NCBI GenBank assembly: GCA_048158365.1
Contig: JBLLNL010000020.1
Length of the DNA stretch: 20,848 bases
DNA from: Azoarcus_F sp048158365
Lineage (GTDB): Bacteria; Pseudomonadota; Gammaproteobacteria; Burkholderiales; Rhodocyclaceae
Reading direction: 5' to 3' (one strand)
A program made the translations under genes and the position numbers. Numbering within the stretch: position 1 is the first letter of the stretch; every line of letters begins with the position of its first letter. The notes under the pieces were generated by a model. The model worked only from the letters and a program-made list of their open reading frames with translations, did no database searches and had not been told where the DNA came from. Below are positions 7,694 to 15,654 of the stretch, in pieces.

Positions 7694-7968
7694 CAGACTG
7701 AGGCTCGCTTGGCGCGGAGGCGGACAACGACGTCTGCCACAGGCTTGACCTTGCCGGCGGCCACATCCTGATGGCCCAGCGCAAGAATTTTTAGCAAGGC
7801 CAGTGTTTCTTGCGTCTCTTCGAACGAGGCGACGTCCTGCAGGACAGCCTTGGCCTCACCGTTCTGGGTGATGACCATCGGTTCACGCTGCTCCGCGAGG
7901 TGCTTGAGAACGTCGGCAGCGTTGGCTTTGAGATAGCTGATCGGCTTGACTTGTGATGAGTAGCGCAC
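7693..7968 (-). CDS. Phd/YefM-family antitoxin
   Basis: A 91-residue antitoxin. The N-terminal DNA-binding part (VKPISYLKANAADVLKHLAEQREPMVITQNGEAKAVLQDVASFEE) is the Phd/YefM signature. The charged C-terminal tail (KVKPVADVVVRLRAKR) would wrap the toxin. The start is a GTG at 7968 with GGGGTAAGG just upstream. It neutralises the adjacent RelE/ParE toxin and probably represses its own promoter at 7997-8025. It appears intact. Confidence 0.85.
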   Translation of the reverse strand: MRYSSQVKPISYLKANAADVLKHLAEQREPMVITQNGEAKAVLQDVASFEETQETLALLKILALGHQDVAAGKVKPVADVVVRLRAKRASV

Positions 7969-7990
7969 GGCCTTACCCCAGATTTGATTA

Positions 7991-8025
7991 GGACTTAATA
8001 TAGTCTTTTTGTGGTCTTATGGCAA
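7991..8025 (-). promoter_or_regulatory. Sigma70-like promoter and possible operator of the toxin-antitoxin operon
   Basis: On the minus strand, TTGCCA (8025-8020) is followed after exactly 17 nt by TATATT (8002-7997); each box matches 5 of 6 consensus bases. The predicted start site is near 7990, about 20 nt before the antitoxin GTG. The -10 sits inside an imperfect palindrome GACT-TAATAT-AGTC (7993-8006), a plausible antitoxin operator. Operator function is inferred. Confidence 0.6.
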
Positions 8026-8140
8026 GATGGCTCAATCGGTTGCAGTCGCGCCAGCAAGCAGCTGAAGGCGCTGGGCTAGCCAGTGGATACCGATGTGTTC
8101 CTGCTCCAACCACAGTCCGGCGCGAATGCAGTAGAGCGCC

Positions 8141-8250
8141 CTAAAGCAGCAGCAATTGCTGCTCGCGCAGCGGTGACACGATGAACCCGAACCAGGTGTA
8201 GAACCTCGCCGCTTCTTCATCGATGGGGTGGGTCAGCATGGCCCGGGACA
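8141..8250 (-). pseudogene. C-terminal remnant of a GNAT acetyltransferase
   Basis: Only about the last 30-35 residues survive, ending at a TAG at 8141. The sequence HPIDEEAARFYTWFGF, then IVSPLREQQLLLL, is the typical C-terminus of GNAT acetyltransferases of the toxin type (TacT/AtaT-like), with the conserved AARFYxxFGF. No start, acetyl-CoA-binding loop or DUF1778 antitoxin is present. The frame continues upstream only as a shadow of the helicase fragment that abuts it near 8250. It is a dead fragment left by recombination. Confidence 0.6.
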
Positions 8251-8558
8251 CGATCCCGGTGCAGGCGGCCGGCGTACTGCTGCAGCGTTCCCTTCCAGGA
8301 AACCGGCATCGCCAGTACCAGGGTATCGAGAGGGGGATGGTCGAAGCCCTCGCCGACGAGCTTTCCCGTCGCCAGCAGGATTCGGGGCGCGTCGGGCGGC
8401 AAGGCACCCAATTGGGAAATGAGGGCACCTCGCTGCTTCTTCGACATTCGGCCGTGTAACACGAACGGGCCCGGCTCATGCCCATCCAGTGCGGCGCGAA
8501 TGGCGTCGAGATGCTCGGTCCGCTCGGTCAGCACCAGGACCAAAGTGTTCACACCCCG
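8251..8558 (-). pseudogene. Internal fragment of a superfamily 2 helicase
   Basis: About 100 residues of the second RecA-like domain of a DEAD/DEAH-type (SF2) helicase. LVLVLTERTEHLDAIRAALD and VLHGRMSKKQR precede motif V-like LLATGKLVGEGFDHPPLDTL and motif VI-like QQYAGRLHR. The Walker A and DExH motifs are absent. An in-frame stop at 8559-8561 closes the left side, and homology stops right after GRLHRD. The GNAT remnant starts there in another frame. Both ends are cut, so it cannot be functional. Confidence 0.7.
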
Positions 8559-8588
8559 TCACGCAATCATCCTAGAAACCGCAGTTGA

Positions 8589-8729
8589 CCGCTTGTTGGT
8601 TGGTTGGATGACTCATGCATGCTGGCCCTGGAGCAGGGGCTGCGGCCGCTGACCCAGCAGGCCCTGCGCAAGGCGCGCGCGGGCATCACCTCGCTGGAGG
8701 AGGTGTACCGGGTAAGGAGGCTGGAGTGA
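8589..8729 (+). pseudogene. C-terminal fragment of a GspE/PilB-type secretion ATPase
   Basis: On the plus strand, the frame ending at TGA 8729 reads MLALEQGLRPLTQQALRK, then ARAGITSLEEVYRVRRLE from 8619. This is the closing segment of type II secretion / type IV pilus ATPases (the G-R-LT-AL-K-GITSLEEV-RV pattern). A stop at 8586-8588 and the absence of Walker motifs show that everything upstream is gone. Its last 44 nt overlap, tail to tail, the end of the RND permease gene. The overlap may be the donor's natural arrangement and would mark the left edge of a transferred segment. The call rests on a short match. Confidence 0.5.
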
Positions 8730-11700
8730 CCGGGCGGATGCGGAACCACAGGGCATACAGGGCCGGTACGAACAGGATGGTGATGGCGGTACCGACCACG
8801 ACGCCGCCGATCAACACATAGGCGAGCGGTCCCCAGAAGCTGTCGAAGGTGAGCGGCACGAAGGCGAGCGCGGCGGCCAGCGCGGTCAGCAGCACGGGGC
8901 GCGCGCGCTGCACGGCCGCCTCGACCACACCCTCGAAGGCGTCCATGCCGGCCTCGAAGTTGTCACTCACCTGCTGGGTGAGGATCAGGGTGTTGCGCAT
9001 CAGGATGCCCGCCAGGCCGGTCAGTCCCAGCAGGGCCACGAAGCCGAAGGGCTGCTTGAAGAGCAACAGCGCGAGCACCGCGCCGATCAGTCCCAGGGGC
9101 GCGGTGGCCACCACAATGAAGGTGCCGCTGAAGGAGCGCATCTGCAGCATGATGAAGATCAGCATGAAGGCCACCATCACCGGTTGCAGCTTCTGGATCG
9201 AGGCATCGGCCTTGCCCGATTGCTCGACCGAGCCCCCGAGATCGATGCGGTAGCCCGGGGGCAGCTCGGCACGCAGGGGTGCGAGCGTCTGCCACAGATC
9301 AGCGGTCACATCCTGGGGTTGCGCGCCGCGCAATTCGCCCTGCACCGCGATGAAGGGCTCACGGTTGTAGCGTTTGATGACCGGTTCCTCGTAATGCACC
9401 TCCAGATCGCCGACCTGGCGCAGCGGCAGCTTGCGCCCCTCGTGGCTGAGCAGTTCCAGGCCATCGAGGGCCTGCACGTCGAGCTTGCGTCCTGCCTGCG
9501 ATCCACGCGCGACCAGTTCCACGCTGCGGATGTCCTGCCGCAAACTGGTCACCGGCGCGCCCTCGAGCTGGAATTGCAGCTGCCCGGCCAGGTCCTGCGG
9601 GGTGAGGCCCAGCAGGCGTAGGCGTTCGGGATCGGTCTTCAGGTGCAGCACCGGCACGCGTTCGTCCCACTCCAGGTGCGCGTCGTAGACGTGCGGGTTG
9701 CGGGCGAACTGATCGCGTACCTGGTGGGCGATGGCACGCAGGGTATCGGGATCCTGGCCGACGACACGGAACTGCAGCGGCCAGATCACGGGCGGCCCGT
9801 ACAGCAGGCGGTAGACGCGGACCCGTGCCTCGGGGAACTCACCGTCGGCAATATGCCGTTCCAGTATGGCCATCACCTGATCGCGCGTGGTGTCATCCCG
9901 TGCCACGGCAACGATCTTGCCGAAGGCCGGGTCGGGTGGCTCGGGGTTGGCGGAGATGAAGAAGCGTGGCGCGCCCACACCGGCATAGGCGGACAGGGTC
10001 TCCACCTCGGGCAGGGGGGCCAGGATGGCCTCGATCTTCCGCAGGGTGCGATCGGTCGCGGCGATGCTGCTGCCCTGTGGCAGCTGCACACTGACCAGCA
10101 CCTCGGGGCGATCGGAGCCGGGGAAGAACTGTTTCTCCACCAGTACGATCATGCCGACTACGGACAGCGCCAGCAGGCCGAGCGTGGCGGCCACCACCGA
10201 CTTGCGCCAGGTCACGCAGGCGGTGATCAGGCGCCGCAGCCGCAGGTACAGGGGGGTGTGATAGATGGTGGCGTGGTCGTGCTGATCTGCCCTGGGTACC
10301 TCGCGCAGCAGCTTCACCCCCAGGTAGGGCGCGAACACCACCGCCACCAGCCAGGAGGCCAGCAGCGAGATGCACAGCACCCAGAAGATATTGCCGGCAT
10401 ATTCGCCCACGCCCGACTGGGCAAAGCCGATAGGCAGGAAGCCGGCTACGGTGACCAGGGTGCCGAACAGCATGGGGGCGGCGGTGACGTTCCAGGCGTG
10501 GGCGGCCGCGCGGACACGGTCCCAGCCTTCCTCGAGCTTCACCAGCATCATCTCCACGGCGATGATGGCGTCGTCCACTAGCAGCCCGAGCGCGATGATC
10601 AGGGCGCCCAGCGTGATGCGGTCGAGGTTGATGCCCAGCAGCAGCATCACCAGGAAGGTGATGCCCAGGGTGACCGGCACGGCGATGCCGACGATGAGGC
10701 CGGCGCGCAGGCCGATGGCGACGATGCTGACCCCCATGACCACCGCCACGGCCACCAGGAACTTGATCTGGAACAGGTTTACCGCGCCGCTGATGGCATC
10801 GGCCTGGTTGGTGAGCTGGATGAGCGTCATGCCCAGGGGCAGTCGGGCGCGTTCCTTCGCGAGGAAGTCCTTTAGCCGCTGCCCCAGTTCCAGGCCGTTT
10901 TCGCCGTTGTGCATGACCACACCCAGCAGCACCGCGTCCTCGCCCCGCGCCCGTACCAGGTGGCTGGGCGGATCTTCGTGGCCACGGCGAATGGTGGCGA
11001 GGTCGGCCAGCTTGAGGATGCGGTCGCCGATCCGGATCGGGGTGGCGGCGAGGGTGGCGGGATCGGACAGGTCGGCCTCCAGGCGCAGGTACAGGCGCGG
11101 GCCGTCGGTCTCGATGCGTCCCGCGGGCAGCAGCCGGTTGCTGGCATCGATGGCGGCGAAGATTTCCTGTGGCGCCAGGCCCAGGTTCATCAGCCGGGCA
11201 TTGTCGAATTCGAGGAATACCCGCTCGCTGCGCTCCATCAGCAACATTGCCTTCTGGATGCCCTCGATGCGCTGCAGGTGGTCGCGGATGCGCTCCGCCT
11301 CACGGGTGAGTTCCGGCAACGGCATCCCAGGCGCACTCAGGGCCAGGAGGCTGAAGAACACGTCCGAGAAATCGTCGTTGACGATCGGACCGATCACGCC
11401 CGGTGGCAGGTTGTGCCACTCGTCCTGCATGCGCTTGCGCACCTGGTAGAACAGGTCGGGCACCCTTGCCTGCGGGGCGAAATCCTCGAACTCCACCTGC
11501 AGGATGGCCTGCCCCGGGCGGATGGTGGTCTCGATCCGGTACAGGTACTCGACCTCCTGGATGCGCTTTTCCAGCCGGTCGACCACCTGGTCGCGCAACT
11601 GCTCCGGGGTGGCCCCGGGCCAGGCCACCTGGACCAGCATGACACGCACGGTGAAGGCGGGGTCCTCGGCGCGCCCCAGAGACAGGAAGGCATAGAGTCC

Positions 11701-11781
11701 GAACAGCACCGCCAGGGTCAGGAAGAACAGCGTGACCGCGCGCTCGCGCACGGCGAGCGCGGACAGGTTGAGAAAGTTCAT
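8686..11781 (-). CDS. RND-family efflux permease (HAE1/AcrB-like)
   Basis: A 1031-residue inner-membrane proton/drug antiporter, the normal length for the family. It starts with MNFLNLSALAVRERAVTLFF (first membrane helix) and has the large periplasmic porter domain with VAWPGATPEQLRDQVVDRLE. Helix 4 carries the essential Asp pair in LGLLVDDAIIAVEMM (Asp403-Asp404). The second half repeats the fold (SGTFIVVATAPLGLIGAVLALLLF and GLTGLAGILMRNTLILTQQV). The start overlaps the adaptor stop by ATGA, so the two are coupled. The last residues (LPGTPPPAR) are read through the GspE remnant on the other strand. Substrate is unknown. No outer-membrane factor gene lies nearby, so a TolC-like channel would have to come from elsewhere. 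Confidence 0.92.
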   Translation of the reverse strand: MNFLNLSALAVRERAVTLFFLTLAVLFGLYAFLSLGRAEDPAFTVRVMLVQVAWPGATPEQLRDQVVDRLEKRIQEVEYLYRIETTIRPGQAILQVEFEDFAPQARVPDLFYQVRKRMQDEWHNLPPGVIGPIVNDDFSDVFFSLLALSAPGMPLPELTREAERIRDHLQRIEGIQKAMLLMERSERVFLEFDNARLMNLGLAPQEIFAAIDASNRLLPAGRIETDGPRLYLRLEADLSDPATLAATPIRIGDRILKLADLATIRRGHEDPPSHLVRARGEDAVLLGVVMHNGENGLELGQRLKDFLAKERARLPLGMTLIQLTNQADAISGAVNLFQIKFLVAVAVVMGVSIVAIGLRAGLIVGIAVPVTLGITFLVMLLLGINLDRITLGALIIALGLLVDDAIIAVEMMLVKLEEGWDRVRAAAHAWNVTAAPMLFGTLVTVAGFLPIGFAQSGVGEYAGNIFWVLCISLLASWLVAVVFAPYLGVKLLREVPRADQHDHATIYHTPLYLRLRRLITACVTWRKSVVAATLGLLALSVVGMIVLVEKQFFPGSDRPEVLVSVQLPQGSSIAATDRTLRKIEAILAPLPEVETLSAYAGVGAPRFFISANPEPPDPAFGKIVAVARDDTTRDQVMAILERHIADGEFPEARVRVYRLLYGPPVIWPLQFRVVGQDPDTLRAIAHQVRDQFARNPHVYDAHLEWDERVPVLHLKTDPERLRLLGLTPQDLAGQLQFQLEGAPVTSLRQDIRSVELVARGSQAGRKLDVQALDGLELLSHEGRKLPLRQVGDLEVHYEEPVIKRYNREPFIAVQGELRGAQPQDVTADLWQTLAPLRAELPPGYRIDLGGSVEQSGKADASIQKLQPVMVAFMLIFIMLQMRSFSGTFIVVATAPLGLIGAVLALLLFKQPFGFVALLGLTGLAGILMRNTLILTQQVSDNFEAGMDAFEGVVEAAVQRARPVLLTALAAALAFVPLTFDSFWGPLAYVLIGGVVVGTAITILFVPALYALWFRIRPVTPASLPGTPPPAR

Positions 11782-12845
11782 CGGGGCAGTTCCCGCACCG
11801 CCATGCCCTCACGCAGCAGGTGCGTCCCCAGAGCCACCACCGTTTCGTTCAGCGCCAGTGGCCCCGTGATGCGCGCCGTACGGTCGTCCAGCCCCAGCAC
11901 CGTAACCGCCACCGGCACGACCCTGCCCTGTTCGACGCGCCACACCTGTGCGCCCTGGCCGCGCTCAGCGAGGGCGCCGATGGGCACCACGAAGGCATGC
12001 GTCGGCATGGCCTGACTGGCGAACCGGGCACGGACGACCGCGCCCAGCACCAGTGCCCCGCCGTCGTCGGCTACAGTGTAACGGGCGCGCTGGGTGCGGG
12101 ACAGGGCCTCCACAGCACCGGCGGTCTCGCGTAGCTCGAGTGGCAGGGTAGTGCCATCGGGACGCAGCAGCTCTCCCCGGGGCGGGGGCGTCACGCCTTC
12201 GGGAAAGTACACCTCTATTTCCCGCGCGCCGTCCTGCGCCAGCAGGGCCACCGGCTCGCCGATGTCCATCACCTGCCCCGGTTCGGCGCCCACCTCGATA
12301 AGCACCCCGGCCGCCGGGCTGGTCAGGCGCGCGTAGCCCAGGGCATTGCGTGCCTGCTGCAGGCGGGCGGCGGCCGCGTCGCGCCGGCTGCGCATCTCCC
12401 GGAACGCCAGTTCGCCGCGTTCAAATGCCTGGGTGCTGATGCGCGCCTGGTCGTGCAGACGGCGGTCACGGGCCAGATCGGCCTGCGTCGTCGCCAGGGC
12501 GAGTTCGGCCGCGGCGAAATCCGCCTCGGCGGTGCGCACGCCCTGTTCCAGGTCACTGGCATCAAGCTCGAACAGCAGCTGCCTGGCTTGCACCAGCTGC
12601 CCGGCATCGACGTAGCGCGCGGTGATACGCCCCCGCACCTGGAACGCCAGCGGTACCTCCACCCGCGCCCGCACCGTGCCGGAGAGGCCGAGATCGCCCG
12701 CCGCGGCCGCGACCAGGCGCGCGGTCATCACATAGGGCGGCGCGGCGGCCTGGTCCGTTTGCTCGGGGCGTTCACCGCAACCCGCCAACAGGACCAGCAG
12801 CGACAGCAACAGCACAAGAGATAGGCTCAAGGACAAGGGACGCAT
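11778..12845 (-). CDS. RND periplasmic adaptor lipoprotein (membrane fusion protein)
   Basis: A 355-residue adaptor that bridges the adjacent RND permease and an outer-membrane channel. It has a lipoprotein signal with lipobox LLAGC (Cys23). Next comes a split lipoyl/biotinyl-like part (LAFQVRGRITARYVDAGQLV near residues 68-87 and YARLTSPAAGVLIEVGAEPGQVM near 170-192). These flank a helical hairpin (about 95-165, VRTAEADFAAAELALATTQA onward). Beta-barrel and membrane-proximal domains complete it. The family is recognised from this order. It is first in a two-gene operon with a 4-nt overlap. No clear Shine-Dalgarno precedes ATG 12845. Confidence 0.9.
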   Translation of the reverse strand: MRPLSLSLSLVLLLSLLVLLAGCGERPEQTDQAAAPPYVMTARLVAAAAGDLGLSGTVRARVEVPLAFQVRGRITARYVDAGQLVQARQLLFELDASDLEQGVRTAEADFAAAELALATTQADLARDRRLHDQARISTQAFERGELAFREMRSRRDAAAARLQQARNALGYARLTSPAAGVLIEVGAEPGQVMDIGEPVALLAQDGAREIEVYFPEGVTPPPRGELLRPDGTTLPLELRETAGAVEALSRTQRARYTVADDGGALVLGAVVRARFASQAMPTHAFVVPIGALAERGQGAQVWRVEQGRVVPVAVTVLGLDDRTARITGPLALNETVVALGTHLLREGMAVRELPR

Positions 12846-12883
12846 GACGCAGGCAAGCCTAGTGTGATTTATTCAGGCTAAAT

Positions 12884-12892
12884 TTTATAGCA
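12884..12892 (-). promoter_or_regulatory. Extended -10 promoter candidate for the efflux operon
   Basis: On the minus strand, TGCTATAAAAT reads as an extended -10 element (TGn then TATAAA) about 40 nt upstream of the adaptor ATG. The -35 position is poor, as is common with extended -10 promoters. The surrounding bases are AT-richer than the genes. Assignment is by eye. Confidence 0.45.
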
Positions 12893-12968
12893 GGCGCCCA
12901 AATACTGCTCGTAAGCGGGGATGCCATCGGGGGCGCATGTCGGAATTGCGGGATGGCAGATCGATCCC

Positions 12969-13499
12969 TTACTCTGCAAGGAGATCGTCCATGTCGTCGC
13001 CGACGCCATAGCCGAAGTTGTGGCTGATGTGGCGCACGGCATCCAGGCGCGCGATCAGTGCGGGTTTGCAATCTTGAGGTAGCCCATCGATGACCTTCAG
13101 CGCCTGCCCGAACATCCGCACCAACGCGTCAAAGTAACCCTCGTCCTGCAAGCCGACATCATGGCTGAAGCCGGCTGCGCGCTCGCAGTAGAACACCATA
13201 AGTTCAGCCAGCCCCTCCGGCTGGCCGATGGCCTTCTTGTAGTCTGAGATGGCCTTCTTGGCCTTGGCCACTGAGGTGTCCTGATTCTTGAACACATCCG
13301 GCCAGAGCCAGCGGTCTATCGTGGCCTTGTATGGCTTCAGCACGTCGTCGCCCAGCGCGAAGCGCGCATGCAGGAACGCCTGGTTGTCCTTGCTGGCCGC
13401 GTACAGGTCCTGCACCAGACCGATCAGGGCAGCACGATCGAAGTCGCTGAGCTTGGTTTTGACATCGCTCCAACCGGGCGCGCTCTTCTTCGTGGCCAC
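12969..13499 (-). CDS. DUF6155-like hypothetical protein
   Basis: A 176-residue soluble, mostly helical protein. The pattern FDRAALIGLVQDLYAASKDN, a PYKATIDRWLWPD segment, KAKKAISDYKKAIGQPEGLAELMVFYCERA and a C-terminal acidic end resembles DUF6155 proteins; this comes from memory and is moderately sure. The start is a GTG at 13499, only 5 nt after the rhuM stop, with AAGGA inside the end of rhuM as its ribosome-binding site. It is therefore probably co-translated with RhuM. No catalytic motif is obvious. Its place next to RhuM and restriction-modification debris suggests a defence-island accessory role, unproven. Confidence 0.6.
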   Translation of the reverse strand: MATKKSAPGWSDVKTKLSDFDRAALIGLVQDLYAASKDNQAFLHARFALGDDVLKPYKATIDRWLWPDVFKNQDTSVAKAKKAISDYKKAIGQPEGLAELMVFYCERAAGFSHDVGLQDEGYFDALVRMFGQALKVIDGLPQDCKPALIARLDAVRHISHNFGYGVGDDMDDLLAE

Positions 13500-13504
13500 C
13501 GGAC

Positions 13505-14575
13505 CTATTCCTTATCGATGTCGGGTGGGCTGGCGGACTCGATCTGCTTGAGCACCCGGTCGAAATCGCTCTCGAACAACCGATCCTGCACGATGCGGTA
13601 TTTCTCGAATTCGCTTTCGGCGTGCGCCTTGGCGATTTCCGCCGTCACCTTGCCCGCGTCCTGCAACACTTCCCGGTCAGTAGCCTCGATGAAGCGGTTC
13701 AGGCGCGTTTCCCAATCCTGCATGGTCATCGGGATCTTGCGCTGTGCCATGTCCTCAGCCACGTCCAGATAGGCATTGACCAGGCGGGAGAGTTGCACCA
13801 TCTCACTCTCGGTGAGGTAGTTCTTGGCCACCACCACATCAAACTTCTGAATCTTGCCGCTGGGCGCATCCTTCCACGAGGTCAGCCCCATGTGGTCCTT
13901 GCCGGCATCTGCACGCTGGTAGATGACATCGGCCGCGGTCTGGCCGTGAATGGCCCAATGCAGCTTGTTCTGCACCGTGGCGAAAAAGCGCTTGGTGGCC
14001 TGCGCCGTCACGTCGTAGTCGATCGCCGTGGCGTAGATGTCGGTGATCTTCTGGTAGAACTTGCGCTCCGAGAGGCGAATCTCGCGGATGCGTTGCAGCT
14101 GCTCTTCGAAATACTGATCGGTGAGGACGGAACCGCCGGCCTTGATGCGCTCATCGTCCATCACGTAGGCCTTGATGGTGAACTGCTCGATGACGCCCGT
14201 GGCCCACTTGCGGAACTGCACCGCGCGCTCGGAGTTGACCTTGTAGCCCACGGCGATGATTGCAGCCAGGTTGTAGTGCTGGGTTTGATAGCTCTTACCA
14301 TCGGCGGCAGTTATTCGAAATTTTCGAATAACTGAAATTTCTTCCAACTCACTGTCGGCAAACACTTTTTTCAGGTGGTAATTGATGGTGTGGGTCTCCA
14401 CATCGTAGAGCACCCCCATCATCTTCTGGGTCAGCCAGATGCTCTCGTCGGCATAGACGGCCTCAACGCCTCCGCCACCGGTGGCCGCCACAAAGGTCAG
14501 GTACTCGGCCGCCGAGGAGCGGACCAGGGATACTTCCTTGTTTTTGGGCAGTTGCGGTGGTTTCTTCTTGGTCAT
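13505..14575 (-). CDS. rhuM: RhuM-family protein
   Basis: About 356 residues of the RhuM (virulence protein) family. The N-terminal domain has VEAVYADESIWLTQKMMGVLYDVETHTINYHLKKVF and QTQHYNLAAIIAVGYKVNSERAVQFRKWAT. The helical C-terminal half includes KFYQKITDIYATAIDYD, FFATVQNKLHWAIHGQTAADVI and the GLTSWKD segment. ATG 14575 is chosen, and an in-frame GTG at 14581 with a nearer GAGGGAT is also possible. RhuM was named in a Salmonella pathogenicity island. Relatives are common inside type I restriction-modification operons and prophages, with unknown biochemical role. It appears full length and intact, downstream of an HsdM remnant. Confidence 0.85.
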   Translation of the reverse strand: MTKKKPPQLPKNKEVSLVRSSAAEYLTFVAATGGGGVEAVYADESIWLTQKMMGVLYDVETHTINYHLKKVFADSELEEISVIRKFRITAADGKSYQTQHYNLAAIIAVGYKVNSERAVQFRKWATGVIEQFTIKAYVMDDERIKAGGSVLTDQYFEEQLQRIREIRLSERKFYQKITDIYATAIDYDVTAQATKRFFATVQNKLHWAIHGQTAADVIYQRADAGKDHMGLTSWKDAPSGKIQKFDVVVAKNYLTESEMVQLSRLVNAYLDVAEDMAQRKIPMTMQDWETRLNRFIEATDREVLQDAGKVTAEIAKAHAESEFEKYRIVQDRLFESDFDRVLKQIESASPPDIDKE

Positions 14576-14594
14576 GGACACCCATCCCTCATCG

Positions 14595-15638
14595 TCATCG
14601 CACTCTCGCCAGCCCGAAATATCGCTCGAAGAAGGCGGCCAGCTTGTCCATCACCGTCTGCTTCTTGCGCCCGTGGCCGTTGTCCTTCGAGAAGCGCGAG
14701 AGCGTCTCGTTCAGGTTGGCGTCATGGCGCGCCTTGGCGCGCACGTTGGCGAACAGCTCCGAGGGCAGGATGTAGAAGCCCTTTTCCTTCACGGTTTCGG
14801 CACGGCCAAACTCGGCGTCGACATCGCCCAGGCGTGCGTAGTCGAAGTCCGGGTTGCCCGCGAGGCGCTTCTGCTCGTTGAGGTAGCCGGTGAGGTTCTC
14901 GGAGATGAAGCGGTAGAACAGCATGCCGAGCACGTATGTCTTGAAGTCCCAACCGTGGACGCTGCCGCGCAGGTCATTGGCGATGCGCCAGATGGTCTTG
15001 TGCCGCTCGCCCCGACCCAGTGCTGATTCGAGGCCTTGGACCACGGCGGCCTTGGCCGTGCCGTCACGCAGGGTGTCGTTGATGCGGCTGCTGGCCGCGC
15101 CCAGCAACAAGTCGCACAACTGGATCAACACGACTTCATGAGACGGCAGCGACTGGATGCCGTCGATACTCGACGTGAGATTCGCGCGTGCAAGACATCT
15201 GGCCAGTACAGGCAGCCGCTTGGGGTCGCGGTTGCTCTTGACGTCGCAAAAGATCCGGTAGGCGTTGAAATCCAGAATCCAGTGATGCAGCAGCTGGTAA
15301 TAGAACTTGTAGAAGCCCAGCTCGCCATCGTTGTCGTGCAGAGCAAGGTTGAGCTGGGTTCGATCAACAGCAATGCAGCGGAAGCGCAGATTGTCGCCAT
15401 AGGCGAAGAACAGATCGATCAGTTCGACGTAAAAATCGCGGCGGTTGGGTGACACCTTGCTCCACTTGATCTCGCCCCAGGCCTGGTGACGTTCCCGCAG
15501 CGCGCCGACGCGTGATTTGATTTCGTTGCGCAATTCCTCGGGTAGCCAGAGGCTGCCGATCATGAGGTGTCGCGCACGGGGATTCGCGGATGTCAGGACA
15601 TCCGGATTGGCTTCGTCGCAATACACCTCGAACTTCAT
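14595..15638 (-). CDS. Chimera: DUF3800 protein fused to the N-terminal region of HsdM
   Basis: A 347-residue open frame made of three parts. Residues 1 to about 210 are a DUF3800 protein: FEVYCDEANPD (the family's Y-x-DE motif, Asp8-Glu9), RFRCIAVDRTQ, YRIFCDVKSNRDPK and VLIQLCDLLLGAASSRIN. About 213-315 match the N-terminal helical domain of type I DNA methyltransferase subunit M: TIWRIANDLRGSVHGWDFK, YVLGMLFYRFISENLTGYLN, then GFYILPSELFANVRAKARHD and ANLNETLSR. The last 32 residues (ending MDKLAAFFERYFGLARVR) match neither family in my memory. The methylase domain and its NPPF/Y motif are absent. The gene starts 17 nt after the regulator gene, with GAGAGGA upstream. Whether it is expressed as a working protein is unknown. 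Confidence 0.75.
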   Translation of the reverse strand: MKFEVYCDEANPDVLTSANPRARHLMIGSLWLPEELRNEIKSRVGALRERHQAWGEIKWSKVSPNRRDFYVELIDLFFAYGDNLRFRCIAVDRTQLNLALHDNDGELGFYKFYYQLLHHWILDFNAYRIFCDVKSNRDPKRLPVLARCLARANLTSSIDGIQSLPSHEVVLIQLCDLLLGAASSRINDTLRDGTAKAAVVQGLESALGRGERHKTIWRIANDLRGSVHGWDFKTYVLGMLFYRFISENLTGYLNEQKRLAGNPDFDYARLGDVDAEFGRAETVKEKGFYILPSELFANVRAKARHDANLNETLSRFSKDNGHGRKKQTVMDKLAAFFERYFGLARVR

Positions 15639-15654
15639 CTCTAATCCTCTCAGA

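Noticed and set aside
9643..12015. Long plus-strand frames antisense to the RND and adaptor genes
   Set aside because: They are typical antisense shadows of high-GC genes without start signals.
12922..12958. Terminator after the DUF6155-like gene (TGCCATC with GATGGCA)
   Set aside because: The stem is only 7 bp with a 23-nt loop and no T-run, so it is too weak to call.
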